Notes: a model not told the origin generated them from the letters alone. 64,000 nt of DNA from Brachionus plicatilis (GCA_010279815.1 QEOQ01000460.1:596205-660204), one strand, 5' to 3'; numbered from the stretch's first letter, positions 45,362 through 56,790 are shown. Translations and numbers: made by a program.

Positions 45362-46011
45362 ACACTTTTTGAACAAAGCCCATCAATGCTTCAACACATT
45401 TGTTATAAAATAACGGCTCGTTACTCGCATATATAAAGCTGTATCGTATTCCTATATCTTATTAATAAATATTTATCAATCATAAAAATTTATTAAAAAT
45501 TATAATTTTTCTTTTAAAAATTTTTTGAATTTAAGTCTATTCAAATAAGTTTGAATTTTCCTTTAATTTTCATTAAAAATTTAACAAATTTTACAAAAAA
45601 TTGTATAATTTTACGTAAAATTAACTAAGAAGAGGTAAAGAATTTTTTCATTTTTTCAGTATTCCTCTTTTCATATTGTTTGACTCATACAAAACCTCCA
45701 ATACAAAACGAACAAAAATTATATTCCTTTTTTTCTAGATGAATCAAAGTGAAACAACTTTTTTGCTTTTATGAGAGTTAAGGTTATTAATATATTTTTT
45801 TAGGAACAGTTCTGTAAGTCTTTTAAAACAAACTGTCAAAATAAGCGCTTCTGAATATAACTTCTAAGGGTAACAATGTTAAAGTGAGATTTGTATTAAG
45901 TTCAACTCTGAAAGCTCAAAAGCGGTCAAAAATTCATGTAAAAATTTATTAATAATTGAAATAATAAATTTATTTTCAATATGAATTCACAAATCAGGAA
46001 TAATAATTATA

Positions 46012-46185
46012 CAGTCTGACCTCGATTTTGTTACCCCTTATTTAGTGGAATCTTAATTTTGTGAAAAAATTCTGTGTGACGCACAAAATCATAATACAGA
46101 CAAAATGTGTTCGAATTTGTGAAATTTTAATTTTGTGAAATTTTTTTGGTTCACCCAGACGTTTCACAAAATCAACGTCAGACTG
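46012..46185. mobile_element. Tc1/mariner (pogo-like) MITE
   Basis: Termini ACAGTCTGACCTCGATTTTG and (inverted) ACAGTCTGACGTTGATTTTG; the CTCGATT core is typical of pogo/Tigger-type ends. The 174-bp interior repeats the motif AATTTTGTGAAA and is non-coding. A TA target duplication is not clean. Confidence 0.55.
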
Positions 46186-46597
46186 TGTATTTCATTAATC
46201 TCAATGAATAGCATATTCAAGGTATTTTTTCTGAAATCTTATTCTTTTCATCAAGAAGTCAAACTTGTAACTTGGATTTGTGGAAGTTTTATTAGAGTAA
46301 ACTTTATATCAAATGATACCATAAAACTCTGGAACCAAATTTTTGAATTATAATTCACCAAAATTTAGGAGAAGTTTATTTCGAATCATTAATATCAAAG
46401 CCTCATGATCTTTATTTCATTTTGATTTTGTTTTTTATTAGGTTTTTTTAACTCAATAAATTTTTTAAATTTTACCGATTTTAACAATTTTTACTTGTAT
46501 TTTCAAAATTTTTTGATTAAAATCAAGTTTGAAATTAAGTTAAAAAAATTATCCAAAAATTAAAAATTTTATTTTGCTCAAATGAAATTAAAAAAAC

Positions 46598-47482
46598 TTA
46601 TTCTCTTACCAAAGGATGCTTACTCAATTCTAATGAAAAATTAGGATCGCTTAGTGACTTAATTTTATTCAACCCGAAATCTACTTTTTTACGCATCGGT
46701 TTTGATGATATCTTGAAAATGTTGGCATTTGAGAATTGTCTTGGTGGTGAAATTTTCCATTCATTTGGCTGGCTCTTTTCGTGAATTATCGGAATTTCAA
46801 CAATTTTTCTCTTGCTTTTTTTAAAATCACAATATTTCTTTCGAAGTTCACTTAATCTTTCCAACCTTTTGATCGTCTTTTCATCCATTTGGCCATTGGC
46901 AATTTTTTTCCTCAACAATTCATCTTCAGCTATCAAAAGGTTCATAAACTGTTCTGCTTTCTCCGGATCAAGGTGTATTTCAAACGAGCTGTCATCGAAA
47001 AAATCCAAAATCTTTTCTTCCGGATCTGGAGTACCTAGAGGCTCCTCAATCTTTAGAGTTTCAAATATTTTAACATTTTCTTTATCCTTATTTATCTTGG
47101 TCATACAATTTGAACAAAGAACATCATTTTGCTCTTGAGGTTGAAATTTTTTTTCAACTGGTGGTCTAGTTTTAGGTGACAAATTTAAAAAATATTTATT
47201 TTTATAAAAAATGGTCTGTTCTTCCTTGTTATCATGATTTTGGCCAACAATGTCAGATTTCTTTCTTTCTAATGATTCACATTTTGGACTAGTAGAAGCC
47301 ATTTTTTGTTTAATACATTCTTCATATTTTCTAAATGGGCTCTGACTTCTTCTAGACACATGTTTTGATGGGCGAACATAGATACTTTCATTGCTGGTAT
47401 TAGGTATATATATTGGTTTATAGTGCCTAAGTGACCGAGGATTATTGAATCTTTTATCCATATATGTAATCCGCAAGCTCAT
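46598..47482 (-). CDS. Uncharacterised, largely disordered basic protein
   Basis: A single-exon frame of 294 residues with an ATG start, on the same strand as CHCHD7 and 129 bp downstream of its stop. Composition is rich in Lys, Ser, Glu and Pro. The first 90 residues are basic and low-complexity. One C-S-N-C pair (about residues 122-125) stands alone. Residues about 170-215 look like a charged helix or coiled coil (A-E-Q-F-M-N-L-L-I-A-E-D-E-L-L-R-K-K). The shadow frame on the other strand (46812-47138) has no support. No family recognised. Close spacing with CHCHD7 might mean a shared transcript, but nothing in the sequence proves it. Confidence 0.75.
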   Translation of the reverse strand: MSLRITYMDKRFNNPRSLRHYKPIYIPNTSNESIYVRPSKHVSRRSQSPFRKYEECIKQKMASTSPKCESLERKKSDIVGQNHDNKEEQTIFYKNKYFLNLSPKTRPPVEKKFQPQEQNDVLCSNCMTKINKDKENVKIFETLKIEEPLGTPDPEEKILDFFDDSSFEIHLDPEKAEQFMNLLIAEDELLRKKIANGQMDEKTIKRLERLSELRKKYCDFKKSKRKIVEIPIIHEKSQPNEWKISPPRQFSNANIFKISSKPMRKKVDFGLNKIKSLSDPNFSLELSKHPLVRE

Positions 47483-47611
47483 TTTTGTCAGCTAAACTTG
47501 TGAGAGAGTTTTTTTTATACAAGATTTTATTTAATAATGTGACATTTTAGCTTTAAAAAAATAAACTAAATACTTAAATAAAGAAAAGTGATAAAAAATA
47601 ACTAAAAAGAA

Positions 47612-48080
47612 CTAAATATCATCTGGCGGTGTAATTCTTTGAGTTTGAATCCATTCAGGTATTTTACTCTTCCATTTTTTCAACTCATCTTCTTTGGGTA
47701 AGTCATGCCGAGTTTTTTTCATGTGTCGACAGCGATATTCTTGAACAGCGTTCTTTAAAAAGAAAAGTTAATAATGATTTGTTATTTGCCTAAGTTGTTT
47801 ATTACGAACCCAAAATTGTTTGCACTTTTTAAAGTTATCAAAATAATCCTTGCAATTTCCTAAGTTATCACGGTTGTTTTCGACACATTTTTGGGATAAG
47901 ATTCTCTCCTTTAAAAGTTAAATGTTAAAAAATTAATCGGATTAATTTTTAAATTGGTACATTTTTGCAAGGGTCTTTAAACTCGTGGCCAAATGTGATG
48001 TTTCTATCTCTCTTTTGTTGAATTTCTCTAAGCTTTGCTTGATTTTCCTTATTTTTTTCAATGTTTTCGGCAAGACTCAT
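47612..48080 (-). CDS. CHCHD7: CHCHD7/COX23-like twin CX9C mitochondrial protein
   Basis: Three exons on the minus strand (48080-47961, 47908-47810, 47752-47612) encode 119 residues, with phase 0 throughout and 52-57 bp introns. Two CX9C motifs, C38-x9-C48 and C59-x9-C69, followed by K-Q-F-W, match CHCHD7 (C-x9-C...C-x9-C-R-R-F-W). Such proteins are oxidatively folded by the MIA40 pathway in the intermembrane space; CHCHD7 and yeast Cox23 are linked to cytochrome c oxidase assembly. The N-terminal helix (residues 1-33) is highly charged and the C-terminal tail (W-I-Q-T-Q-R-I-T-P-P-D-D-I) is longer than in vertebrates. Confidence 0.88.
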
Positions 48081-48955
48081 TTTAAATTTTAAAATTTAAA
48101 TAAAACATAATAATTAAGTAGAGAAAATTTTATTGATGCAATTTTACTTGAAATATTTTTAATTTTTATAAATAAATGAAAAACAAACATTACATTGTTT
48201 CAAGTTTTTAAATATTGTTCTAGTCTACATCTTTATTAGTACTTTAAAGTTTATTAGTACTTAAAATAACTATATTACCAAAAAAAATCATAAAAATTGA
48301 TAGATGCTATTTTGGTAAAATTATTACTTATTTGTTCGAGTAACAAGGAAATAAAAAATTGTTTTAATGAAATCATTTTTAAAGTTAATAGAAAAACAAG
48401 TAACGATGTGCTTCACGTAATCACCGAAATGTCCAAAACACTAATAATAAGCTATTTAACTCGCTCAAATCCAATGATGATGTTATTAAGGAACCTTTTA
48501 ATTCATAGATTAATTCTACACCTAAACCAATTAAATCAATTATGAAGTCTCAATTTAACAAAATTCTTTTTTTTAACTTAATTTAAAAACTGATTTAATA
48601 ATTTATATTTTTTTTATTTTTTTTAAATAAAGTGAACTTTTTTTGTATAGCGCTTATCTTAATGAAAGGACAGTGTGCAATCTTCATTCGCATTCGGCCT
48701 AAATGGCTAGAATATAATTTAAAAATTAAATAAAATTCATTATGAGGGTGAGTGATTCACTCAAAATTTTGAGTTAATCTCATTCTTATAAAGAGATAAA
48801 AGGGGAGAAATTTTTAAATTTAAAAAAAATTTTTCTAGTGAGATTGCAGTGCTGATTTGATACTAATTTGATAAATAAATCCAATCAAAAAAAAACAATT
48901 TTGCTTTCTTGATAAAATAGATAATAATTTAATAATTTTTTTAATATGTAATTAT

Positions 48956-49210
48956 CAGAGTTGTTCAAAAGTCCCAAAAAAAACTTTTTTAAATTTGCTA
49001 GATCCGGCTTCATATCAAAAAATTTATATACTCTTGGGTTGTCTAATGCAATAGATTTGCCATATATCAGAATTTTGTTGCAATTTTAGCATAAATTTCT
49101 TCTTCAGTATTCAAAATTTTAAAGCCTGGACATGGACTTTTGAATGAAAATTTTAAAAAAATGTCTGGACTTGGACTTGACTTGAGACTTGTGACTTATA
49201 AACAACTCTG
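48956..49210. mobile_element. hAT-like MITE, second copy
   Basis: Termini CAGAGTTGTTCAAAAGTCCC and (inverted) CAGAGTTGTTTATAAGTCAC; flanks GTAATTAT and ATAATTAT agree at 7 of 8 bases. The right arm contains GTCTGGACTTGGACTTGACT, shared with the 51.1-kb copy. 255 bp, non-coding. Confidence 0.7.
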
Positions 49211-49773
49211 ATAATTATCACCTTTAATTTAGATAATTATTTTTTTTCAAATTTTACTGAATTTTAGCGCTTATCTCAATATTTTTTAATTTGTTTAATT
49301 TACTGAAAAATAAAAAATTCTTGAATATTGTAAACCATATGTTAAATGTAGCATCTATTCCAAGAACCACTGGTTTAATATAATGAACAAGAATGAGCTG
49401 CTGAATTTTCATAGAATGTCATATTCCGACTAAGTGATACAAAAAATGTTAAAAATTTTTATGTGAATTTTTTTAACCTAAATGTGAACTAGAATTTAGA
49501 TTGACCAATTTTTCACAAGTCCTGAATTGTTAACATTTAAGACAAACCATGATTCACGTATCAGATAAGATTTGAATATATTTTCCTTTTGAAAAATGAA
49601 CGCCTAGATTATTATATCCAAAAAAATATAAAAATTTAACCCAAATAATTAAATATTAATTGAAATGATTCTTGAAAATAAATTAGGAATTTAAAGATAC
49701 TTAATTTTAATTTATTTTACTTTATTTTTTAAATAAAAATTTTTTTTTTCATCAAATCAACCTTTCAAGTTTT

Positions 49774-50499
49774 TTATTTTAGCTTGTTAAGAGACGGGCA
49801 AACAAACTGCTCATTTGGTATCCATTGACTAGGTTCAAAAAAAAGACAGTTTAAAATTTTATTAAAATTTTCATCAAGGCTTTCCATTTCATCGATTATC
49901 TTTTGCAACTTGTAAATTTCATCGATAAATTGATTTTGTTCTATTCTTTCGATCGACTCTTGAATTATGCCGCAAAATATCTCGAATTTGACTATTTTAT
50001 TCTCAATTTTTGAACTCGATTTATTAAGCTCGATCTTTAAATTTTCTTTAATTAATTCTAATTTGTTGACCATTTTTAAATTTAGTCTCTCGAAACTATC
50101 TTTATTTTCATTTACTCTTTCATTGATTTCTTTTTTAGCTACAGTGCATTCATTTTCAATTTCAATGTCTTTGTTATCAAGTTGGTCAATCAAACCAGAA
50201 ATAAATTCATTTATTCTTTCTTCCATTACTTGCACTCTTGAGTCGTTTATTTTTGTGTCAAAAATCTGATCTTGCGAAATCAATTCCTCTATATTCTGAA
50301 TCATGTGCTCAGAATTGCAGTAGCCACAAAAAAGATAAGATTCTTTGGTCATTTTTTGAATACATTCTAAACATGCACGGTTTGAGCATGGTAAAATTTT
50401 TGCTTCATTTAAAAAATGTGTATCATTCTTGTCCAAAAAGCATCTCAGATCTTGGAATTTAAGCTCTAATTCTTTTTGAAGTTCGGTTAATTTTTCCAT
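49774..50499 (-). CDS. RING-like/coiled-coil protein (TRIM-like) with degenerate zinc finger
   Basis: A single exon of 241 residues. Residues 36-61 (L-P-C38-S-N-R-A-C43-L-E-C46 ... C58-G-Y-C61) look like the second half of a RING finger, with Asn in place of the usual His and only one cysteine (C20) where the first C-x2-C pair should be. Residues about 85-215 are a long, charged coiled coil. The order RING then coiled coil fits the RBCC/TRIM architecture, without a visible B-box or C-terminal domain. It is possibly a ubiquitin ligase relative that no longer binds two zincs. The intronless structure suggests a retrocopy or a member of an expanded family. It lies 143 bp from tRNA-Val. Confidence 0.7.
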   Translation of the reverse strand: MEKLTELQKELELKFQDLRCFLDKNDTHFLNEAKILPCSNRACLECIQKMTKESYLFCGYCNSEHMIQNIEELISQDQIFDTKINDSRVQVMEERINEFISGLIDQLDNKDIEIENECTVAKKEINERVNENKDSFERLNLKMVNKLELIKENLKIELNKSSSKIENKIVKFEIFCGIIQESIERIEQNQFIDEIYKLQKIIDEMESLDENFNKILNCLFFEPSQWIPNEQFVCPSLNKLK

Positions 50500-50641
50500 T
50501 TTAATAAATGATTATTTTTTATAATAAATAATTCATACAAAACATTGTTGGAATAAACAATAATCAATGAATATATTTACAAGTTTAAAAATGTAAAAAA
50601 TTGAATAAATTTTAGATAAAATTAATGGATTATTGCTTGAT

Positions 50642-50714
50642 GATCGCATGGTGTAGTGGTTATCACATCTGTCTAACACACAGGAGGTCCCAAGTTCGAT
50701 CCTTGGTGCGATCA
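50642..50714 (+). tRNA. trnV-AAC: tRNA-Val (AAC)
   Basis: 73 nt with the full cloverleaf: acceptor stem GATCGCA/TGCGATC with discriminator A, D arm containing the A-box TGGTGTAGTGGTTA, anticodon loop CTAACAC (AAC), T arm with the B-box AAGTTCGATCC. It ends in an RNA polymerase III terminator (C then seven T). No intron and no encoded CCA, as expected for a eukaryotic nuclear tRNA. Confidence 0.97.
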
Positions 50715-51106
50715 CTTTTTTTGCATCAAAAAGAGCAAAAAATACTCGCCAACTTGAAGTTCATAATAAAATCTCAGTAAAATTATGAAATAAGCATAAT
50801 TATTTTCTTTTTTTTAATTAAATATTCAACGTTTAAAAAAAAATGTTTTTAATTGATTCTTATAAAATCTTTATTTGAAAACTTTAAAGTTAAAATTAAA
50901 ATCAACTTAAAATTTAATTAAAATCATTGAGTTATGCAATTTATGGCTAAAACAAACGCTTTTATTAAAATATATTAGAGCGAAACAAAATTTGAATTTC
51001 GCTTTAATATGTTTAAAAAATTTGACAAATATCTAATTTTTACTTCAGATAAAAATTAACTTAATTTTTAACTAGGAAAAAAATTTAAAAATTAAATAGA
51101 TAATCT

Positions 51107-51186
51107 CAGAGTTGTTTACAAGTCACAAGTCTCAAGTCAAGTCCAAGTCCGGACTTGGACTTTTTTGGGACTTTTAAACAACTCTG
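51107..51186. mobile_element. hAT-like MITE, minimal 80-bp palindrome
   Basis: CAGAGTTGTTTACAAGTCAC at the left and its inverse (GGGACTTTTAAACAACTCTG) at the right, around the palindrome AAGTCCAAGTCCGGACTTGG. Flanks GATAATCT and GATAAGCT match at 7 of 8. Likely an internal deletion form of the 48.96-kb family. Confidence 0.7.
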
Positions 51187-52267
51187 GATAAGCTTGGCAA
51201 AGTGTAGCTATTGTTGTTAAATAATTAAAAAAAATTTCTCGAGAAAAATGTTCAAAAATTTCACAGGCAATGATCCGTTTTTCAAATTAAAAACTTTGAA
51301 GAGAATTTAGTAAAAAAAAGCGCGAAACATAATGGATAAAAAAATTAAATTTTTACTGTCACAAGGTAAATGTTAAGTAAGTAAATAGAAAAACTTTATT
51401 ATCGTTTTTTTCAGTTTTTTATTAACTGTCTGTGTACCAAAACAAAAGCTTAATAGACTAAGTTATGTATTATTATTTTTTACCATAATTGCATTACATG
51501 ACAATTTAAAACTTAACTTTAATTTTAAGCCTTCAATTTCTTAATTTTTTAGAATTGCTAACCCATAATTTAGTATTCTATAACTGAAGTAAAGTTCTCG
51601 TATGAGTTAATCAAAAAATTGATTTAATAAAGTATTATTCTAAACTAATTCAATGCTAATTCATTTTTTTTCAAAAAGAACGATATTCATAGTAATGATG
51701 ATTTGTTTAAAATTTCGGCTTTTAGTTTGATCTTGTCGATTAAAAGTCCAATAAAAAAATTTATTTCTAAATAATGATGATAATATTTTAATTTTTTAAA
51801 ATTTTTTCGCACATTAGCTTTATTTGAGTAAAAAGCTTGAAACAATTTTCCTATAAAAAAATGGAATATTTTATTTTTAATTTTTGTATAAAAATTTTAA
51901 AAAAAAATTTTTTTTTAAAAACTTTTTTCCGTATTGAGTCAGTTTTATATTAAAATAGAGTTTTTTTTTGTTGATTCAATATTTTTCTTACTCAAGTCAA
52001 AACTATACTTTTGTATTTGATTCCATTCTTAATATTCTTTTTTATTCTAAATTTTAATTCTAAACTGATGCTCTACGAGTCTGAAATTATTTGATGAAAA
52101 AATGTAGAAAAAAACATTTAAAATCGATTTAATTTTTATTCTAAAATTTATTTTATAATTCAATTTTGTTTTTCGAAATAATTTTTTTATTTTTATATGT
52201 ATTGATTGAATGAGATCAAGTGCAAAATCTTAAAAAACGACACATTTTTATATACAACCATCCACAT

Positions 52268-54383
52268 TTACACATCCAATGTATTCTCGTGAGTCACGTG
52301 ATAAATTAGATCCGACAACGATTTTTCTATTATGGAATCAAATTCCAGCTCACTAATTGGTTTACAATTTTCCTTTTCAGGCGGAAATTTAAAATTTGGT
52401 CCAAAATTTATCGTAGCCTTAAAAATAAAAAATTGAAAAAAAAAATAAAAATTTAGCTTGATTCAAAAATTACCGTAGCATTTTTATATATAGAGATAGC
52501 TGGATAATAAGTTCCCTTATAGATATCTGAATAAGCGATGCCTTGTGAAAGGCCATTTTTAAAAAATTCGATCTTGGAACAAAAAATAACAAAAAATAAT
52601 TTTGTTTATAATTCACAAGCTAACCGAACTTCCCCGTAGTGGTTTCAATTTTTTTTCTTCTCCAGAAAAATTATCTTTTTCTTCATAATAAAGATGGTTT
52701 TTAAATTTGACCAATGTCTGTGATGAAAAAAAAAATAGACTAAAAAAAAAAAATTACTAATTTTACCATATTTTTGCAACTTTTGGGTACTAGCTGAGAA
52801 TTTTCAACCAAGGGTAAATGGATCAAAAACCCAAGGACATCACCTTGTGCGTATCCGCTATTTTCAGCATCAATAATCTTCGAATAAGTCTTGCCAATTG
52901 AGTCATGAAATTTTGTTCCTTTTCTTGAGCCTAAATAAAATTTTGAATAAAATTGAATAAAAAAATTTTTTTTCAACTCCATACGCCACGAATAGCTGAA
53001 TTTATCGTAGCCACATGGAGCCTGCAAATTTGCCAATTTTTGCGCCCATCCGATCCTAAGAGCCGAATTGTCCGGCTTTTCTTGAATGCTCACTTCAAAA
53101 TACCACATTCCATGAGATACACCATGTGTAGCCCTTACCATTGAATATCCCTTTTCGCCAGTGACCGACATTCTGTCCTCAGCTAATTTCAGCTGTGGAG
53201 CTCTATCGTTTAAAGCAAGTGCACATTTGTTCTCAAGAAAAAGGCGGTATAAATGTCCGGGCAGAGGTTTTCCTGCCCAAAGCTCTGTCTCTTCAAATTT
53301 TTGTCTCAAAGGCGAGTTCGGATCAGGCTCAACTAAATAGTACCGATAGCCATCCTTGTTAAATGGATGCTCCGATGGAAAGCAGGTAGGCACCATTTTT
53401 TCCAGCCTAGACAAATCATTTGGACCACCACGCTTTTTAGAATTGCCAAATTGGCTGCTACCACTACCTGAGCTAAAATTTTGAATTGCTGAATCATTTA
53501 CCTTGCGCTTGGAGCCTCTTTTAGCCATTCCATTAGATGAACCATTTTGAGCATTGTTGATAAATGAAGTAGATTCGCCAAGAGTGTGTTTACTTGAGCT
53601 TGAGGAAGCCATTGTTTTAAAGCTTTCATTGAATGGTCCAATTTTTTCCAGTGACAAATCTCTCAATGAATAAACATTTTCTCCATTTTCATATTTGGTA
53701 ACGAAAACTTCTTCACGACTCAAGGTCCGCGTCACAGTGGCATGCCAAGTTACTTTAACTCTCCTTGGCGCACATGTCAACGCTTCCCAGTATTTATCAA
53801 TGAATGGAATAATGTCACGTTCACGCGAAAAAAAAGCCCTATCAGGACTATTGTCGTGGATCAAATTGGCCAAGGCGGTCAAACATAGCTGGTGAAAGGC
53901 TTTTAAGTTTTTTTATTTTTTTTTTAATAGTCATTAAATTTTTAGAAAAATTTACAAGCTTGCTTTTTTGAAAAACTTTCTAGGCGATTTTGGCCGCAAT
54001 TTTTACAAAAAAATTGGTAAGTTACCATAAATCTGACAACTGGTCTTCAAAAAACAAACAAAATTAATTCAGTTTTTTTTTTTTTTTTGCGCAAAATGTT
54101 TGTACCCTGTGTCGATATCAATACAGTTTTTGTGAAACCATTTGGCACATACACAACACTGAAGCTCAGATTCATCAAGGTTTCTTGATTTTAAGCTTTT
54201 TTTTTATCAAAATAAAAAATAAATAACTCCTTTGAAATGAATTTAATGAATAAATAAATACCAGTAGCATTGTTCATTTAAATCGTTTGATTTAGAGGCT
54301 TGAGGTATCAGGGTGGAAGATGATTGAGGTAGCGTCGATGAACAGCTAGAGTCATTTGAATTCGAACAAATATTGTCTATCAT
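52268..54383 (-). CDS. ASH2L: ASH2L, subunit of SET1/MLL histone H3K4 methyltransferase complexes
   Basis: Eight exons on the minus strand (54383-54262, 54195-54106, 54044-53956, 53899-52985, 52930-52767, 52717-52625, 52572-52474, 52417-52268) give 573 residues with every junction in phase. ASH2L, with WDR5, RBBP5 and DPY30, activates H3K4 methylation in the nucleus. It has an atypical PHD finger (C39-Y-C41, C-C-V-C, W-F-H-K-N-C, F-F-C-K-N-C), then a winged-helix domain (A-N-L ... I-I-P-F-I-D-K-Y-W), a low-complexity Ser/Asn/Gly linker, and the split SPRY domain ([39 protein letters not shown]). The DPY30-binding tail L-S-D-L-I-Y-H-V is present. The 54-bp intron 4 (52984-52931) has no stop and is in frame; it is removed because it interrupts the strictly conserved W-R-S-K/R-K-G-T-K-F. 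The N-terminus is a choice: the ATG at 54383 is the nearest in frame. Confidence 0.95.
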
Positions 54384-54424
54384 TTTTAATATTTAAATTA
54401 ATTTAAATATTCCATTTTATTTCA

Positions 54425-54564
54425 ATTAACCAAACACTCAGAGCCAAATGTAAATTTTATTATGATACTTATTTGATGCTGACACATCAAATGGATTATT
54501 TTTATTAATTTCTTCAAAATAGCCTCTTCTCAAAGTGACATTTAAAATTTTGCCAATGCACATT
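54425..54564 (-). CDS. Short upstream ORF or alternative first exon near ASH2L
   Basis: On the minus strand an ATG at 54564 opens 41 codons (MCIGKILNVTLRRGYFEEIN..., ends K-I-Y-I-W-L) before a stop. It precedes the ASH2L start by about 180 bp and contains a possible donor (AATAA|GTATC). It could be a small independent protein, a regulatory upstream frame, or chance. Joining it to ASH2L exon 1 gives a stop. Confidence 0.2.
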
Positions 54565-54843
54565 TTACTAAAATTTTTTAAAATAATCTTTTAAATTAAT
54601 TGTTTTTGATTTATTTATCTAAAATAAAAATTAAAAATGCCAATTCCTGTCAATTCTTTGAGATAAAAATCAAAAAATACAACCAAAAAGAGCTCATTAA
54701 AATTGATTTAAAAGCCAACATTTATTTCTAATTTAAAGTCAAAATAATATTTAAAATTTATTTAAGTTTTTATAAATAGACTCGATGATTTTTGCTGAGT
54801 CATTGACGACGAAATAAATAAACTATTGAGGAAAAATTTTTGT

Positions 54844-55134
54844 TTAGTCCAGTTTTGGTTTTTCGTCAATTGGTAATTTACTGTAGTCCAAAGTACTGAA
54901 ATATTTATATTGAACAGGCTTTCCATCAGGAGTGATCAAGCGTTCGTATGGCTTTTCGCTAGAGAAACGATTAAGTTTTACATCAGGAGACTTGGACAAG
55001 GTTCTAATAATTGCAAAAGCTGACAAGCCAACTCCAAACACCCCGACGACAAAGATCGGCAAGAGAGCATAGTTGGATTTGAGTTGTTTTACAATTGATA
55101 CTTCGAATAGTTTACCTTTAGCTTCACCGCCCAT
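54844..55134 (-). CDS. NDUFA4: NDUFA4-like cytochrome c oxidase subunit
   Basis: A single exon of 96 residues from the ATG at 55134. The frame continues seven codons upstream only to a TTG, so that extension is not used. NDUFA4 is a small single-pass inner-membrane protein now regarded as a subunit of complex IV. The hydrophobic span L-L-P-I-F-V-V-G-V-F-G-V-G-L-S-A-F lies at about residues 22-40, followed by S-P-D-V, then the conserved Y-K-Y-F-S-T-L-D-Y-S-K-L ending. The C-terminal linker is about 10 residues longer than in vertebrates. A 5' UTR intron ending about 55157 (TTTTTATTTTCAG) is possible. Confidence 0.92.
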   Translation of the reverse strand: MGGEAKGKLFEVSIVKQLKSNYALLPIFVVGVFGVGLSAFAIIRTLSKSPDVKLNRFSSEKPYERLITPDGKPVQYKYFSTLDYSKLPIDEKPKLD

Positions 55135-56394
55135 TTTAAAATTAAAAGCAGACAATCTGAAAATAAAAAAAAATTAGTCCGGGATATTTTCGGAATTTTT
55201 TTTTTTTATTAACGATATGCATTTCTTTTTATTTTAGCATACGCTAAATTCTTATTTCTGAATTAAGCGTAACTCTAAAAGTTGAATGTATACGCTGAGT
55301 CTAATAGAGATTTTCACTATGAGAGCATTTTTGCATTCGTTCTTGCACCAAAAGTGGTTGCAAATTAAATTTTGAATAATTTCTTATATTATTATGTTTC
55401 TATGATAATTTTGAACAAAATTTATTTTAATTCTGAAATCAGAAATTTTTTAATCTTTTTTTTTTGAGTATGCAATTAAATTCTGCCCACAGCACAATTT
55501 AATTGATTATGCCAAAAAAAGATTTTTGTCTGGCACCTTTCATTCAAGCGTGATGATGCCGTATTTGAATAAAAAAGAATTAATTCCAGAGTAATCTAAT
55601 AAAAAATTCACTGAATAATTTTTATATTGAATTTTAAAAAAATTTTAAACACTTAAAACTTAACCATTTTGTAGAGGAAGAAAAACTGTTCATCTTTAAC
55701 CTAGAAAGTAATTGATTTGAATTAATCAATTTATTTTTTTTAAAAAAACATAATTACATTTTTAGAAAATTTGAAAAAAATTTAAAAATAATCTTAAAAT
55801 GTTTTATAATATAAAAAAAAATAAAAACAGTATTTTGTAGTCAATTGTCTTCTGAATCCAAATCTATCTTTTGTTTTCTTTAGTGTTTAGTGTTCTCTTC
55901 CGTTCATAACTTACATCAGAAAATCATTTTTTTGAAAATTTTGCTTAAAACCGATCACATTTTCTTGAAATAAAGTAAAAAAATTTATAAAAGATAAATA
56001 ACAAGTTTTTTAAATTAAGAAAGTTGACATCATTTCTAATGACTATGAGCATATAAACTGAGGATTTACTAAAAATTTGTTCAATTTTTATTTTTATGCT
56101 TAAAAATTTTTTAAATCTAAAAAATCTAAGTATTTTACTTAGAAATTGGTAATTATTAATCCGACAAAATTTTTGTATTCTTAATTTTTAATGACATATT
56201 CGATGAAATATCAATATAAAAAAATAATAAAAATAACAATGAGAGGAGATTTAAGATCAAATTAGATCAAATTTATTAAGATAAAAAAAAGTTAATTAAC
56301 GAAAGAAATTTGAAAAAAATTAAGATTATTATCTTTTATCTAGAGAAAAAAATAAAGAAAAATAAATAAATAAATATAAAAACCAAAGTAATCA

Positions 56395-56790
56395 AACATT
56401 TTCAAGTGTTCCTGGCTGAATGAACATTAATAATTCAATAATTGGCGAGCTGGACAGCCTCAACGAGTTATGGACAATATTTTATTAAATACAATTATTC
56501 AACAATTAAAAGATTATTAATTTCAACTTATTTTTCAACAACAGGACTATTCGGTTATTCGATTATTCAGCTTTTCAGGGTAATAATTCAGAATAAATTT
56601 ATTAAGATCTCTCTTTTCGTCTAATTAACGGGATTCTTTAAACTGGGGCTGCGCCCAAGACCCCATTCAATCCCCAGTTTATTTAAATAAAATTGTACCG
56701 GAAATTATTTGAAAATTTAACAATCATTTAATAGCCAAATAATCGAATAATTGGTAAATATCGAATTTTGTCCATGACTGTTTTATCTGG
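56395..56790. repeat. Dispersed repeat with inverted arms
   Basis: The start, AACATTTTCAAGTGTTCCTG then ATTGGCGAGCTG, also occurs at 37758-37795. Between about 56459 and 56785, TTATGGACAATATT and AATAATTGGTAAAT/ATGGACAAAATT-type sequence form inverted arms. At 56641-56682 a strong hairpin AAACTGGGG...CCCCAGTTT stands out from the AT-rich surroundings. Confidence 0.45.

Noticed and set aside
46812..47138. 108-codon plus-strand frame
   Set aside because: Antisense to the unknown 294-residue protein; Ser/Phe-rich as expected from the complement of Lys/Glu codons.
48297..48545. 82-codon frame upstream of CHCHD7
   Set aside because: Only low-complexity Leu/Ile/Asn composition and no recognised motif.
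49967..50462. Plus-strand frames of 100 and 74 codons
   Set aside because: Antisense to the RING-like/coiled-coil gene.
55135..55155. Seven-codon N-terminal extension of NDUFA4
   Set aside because: It begins with TTG, not ATG; the ATG at 55134 fits the family's start better.
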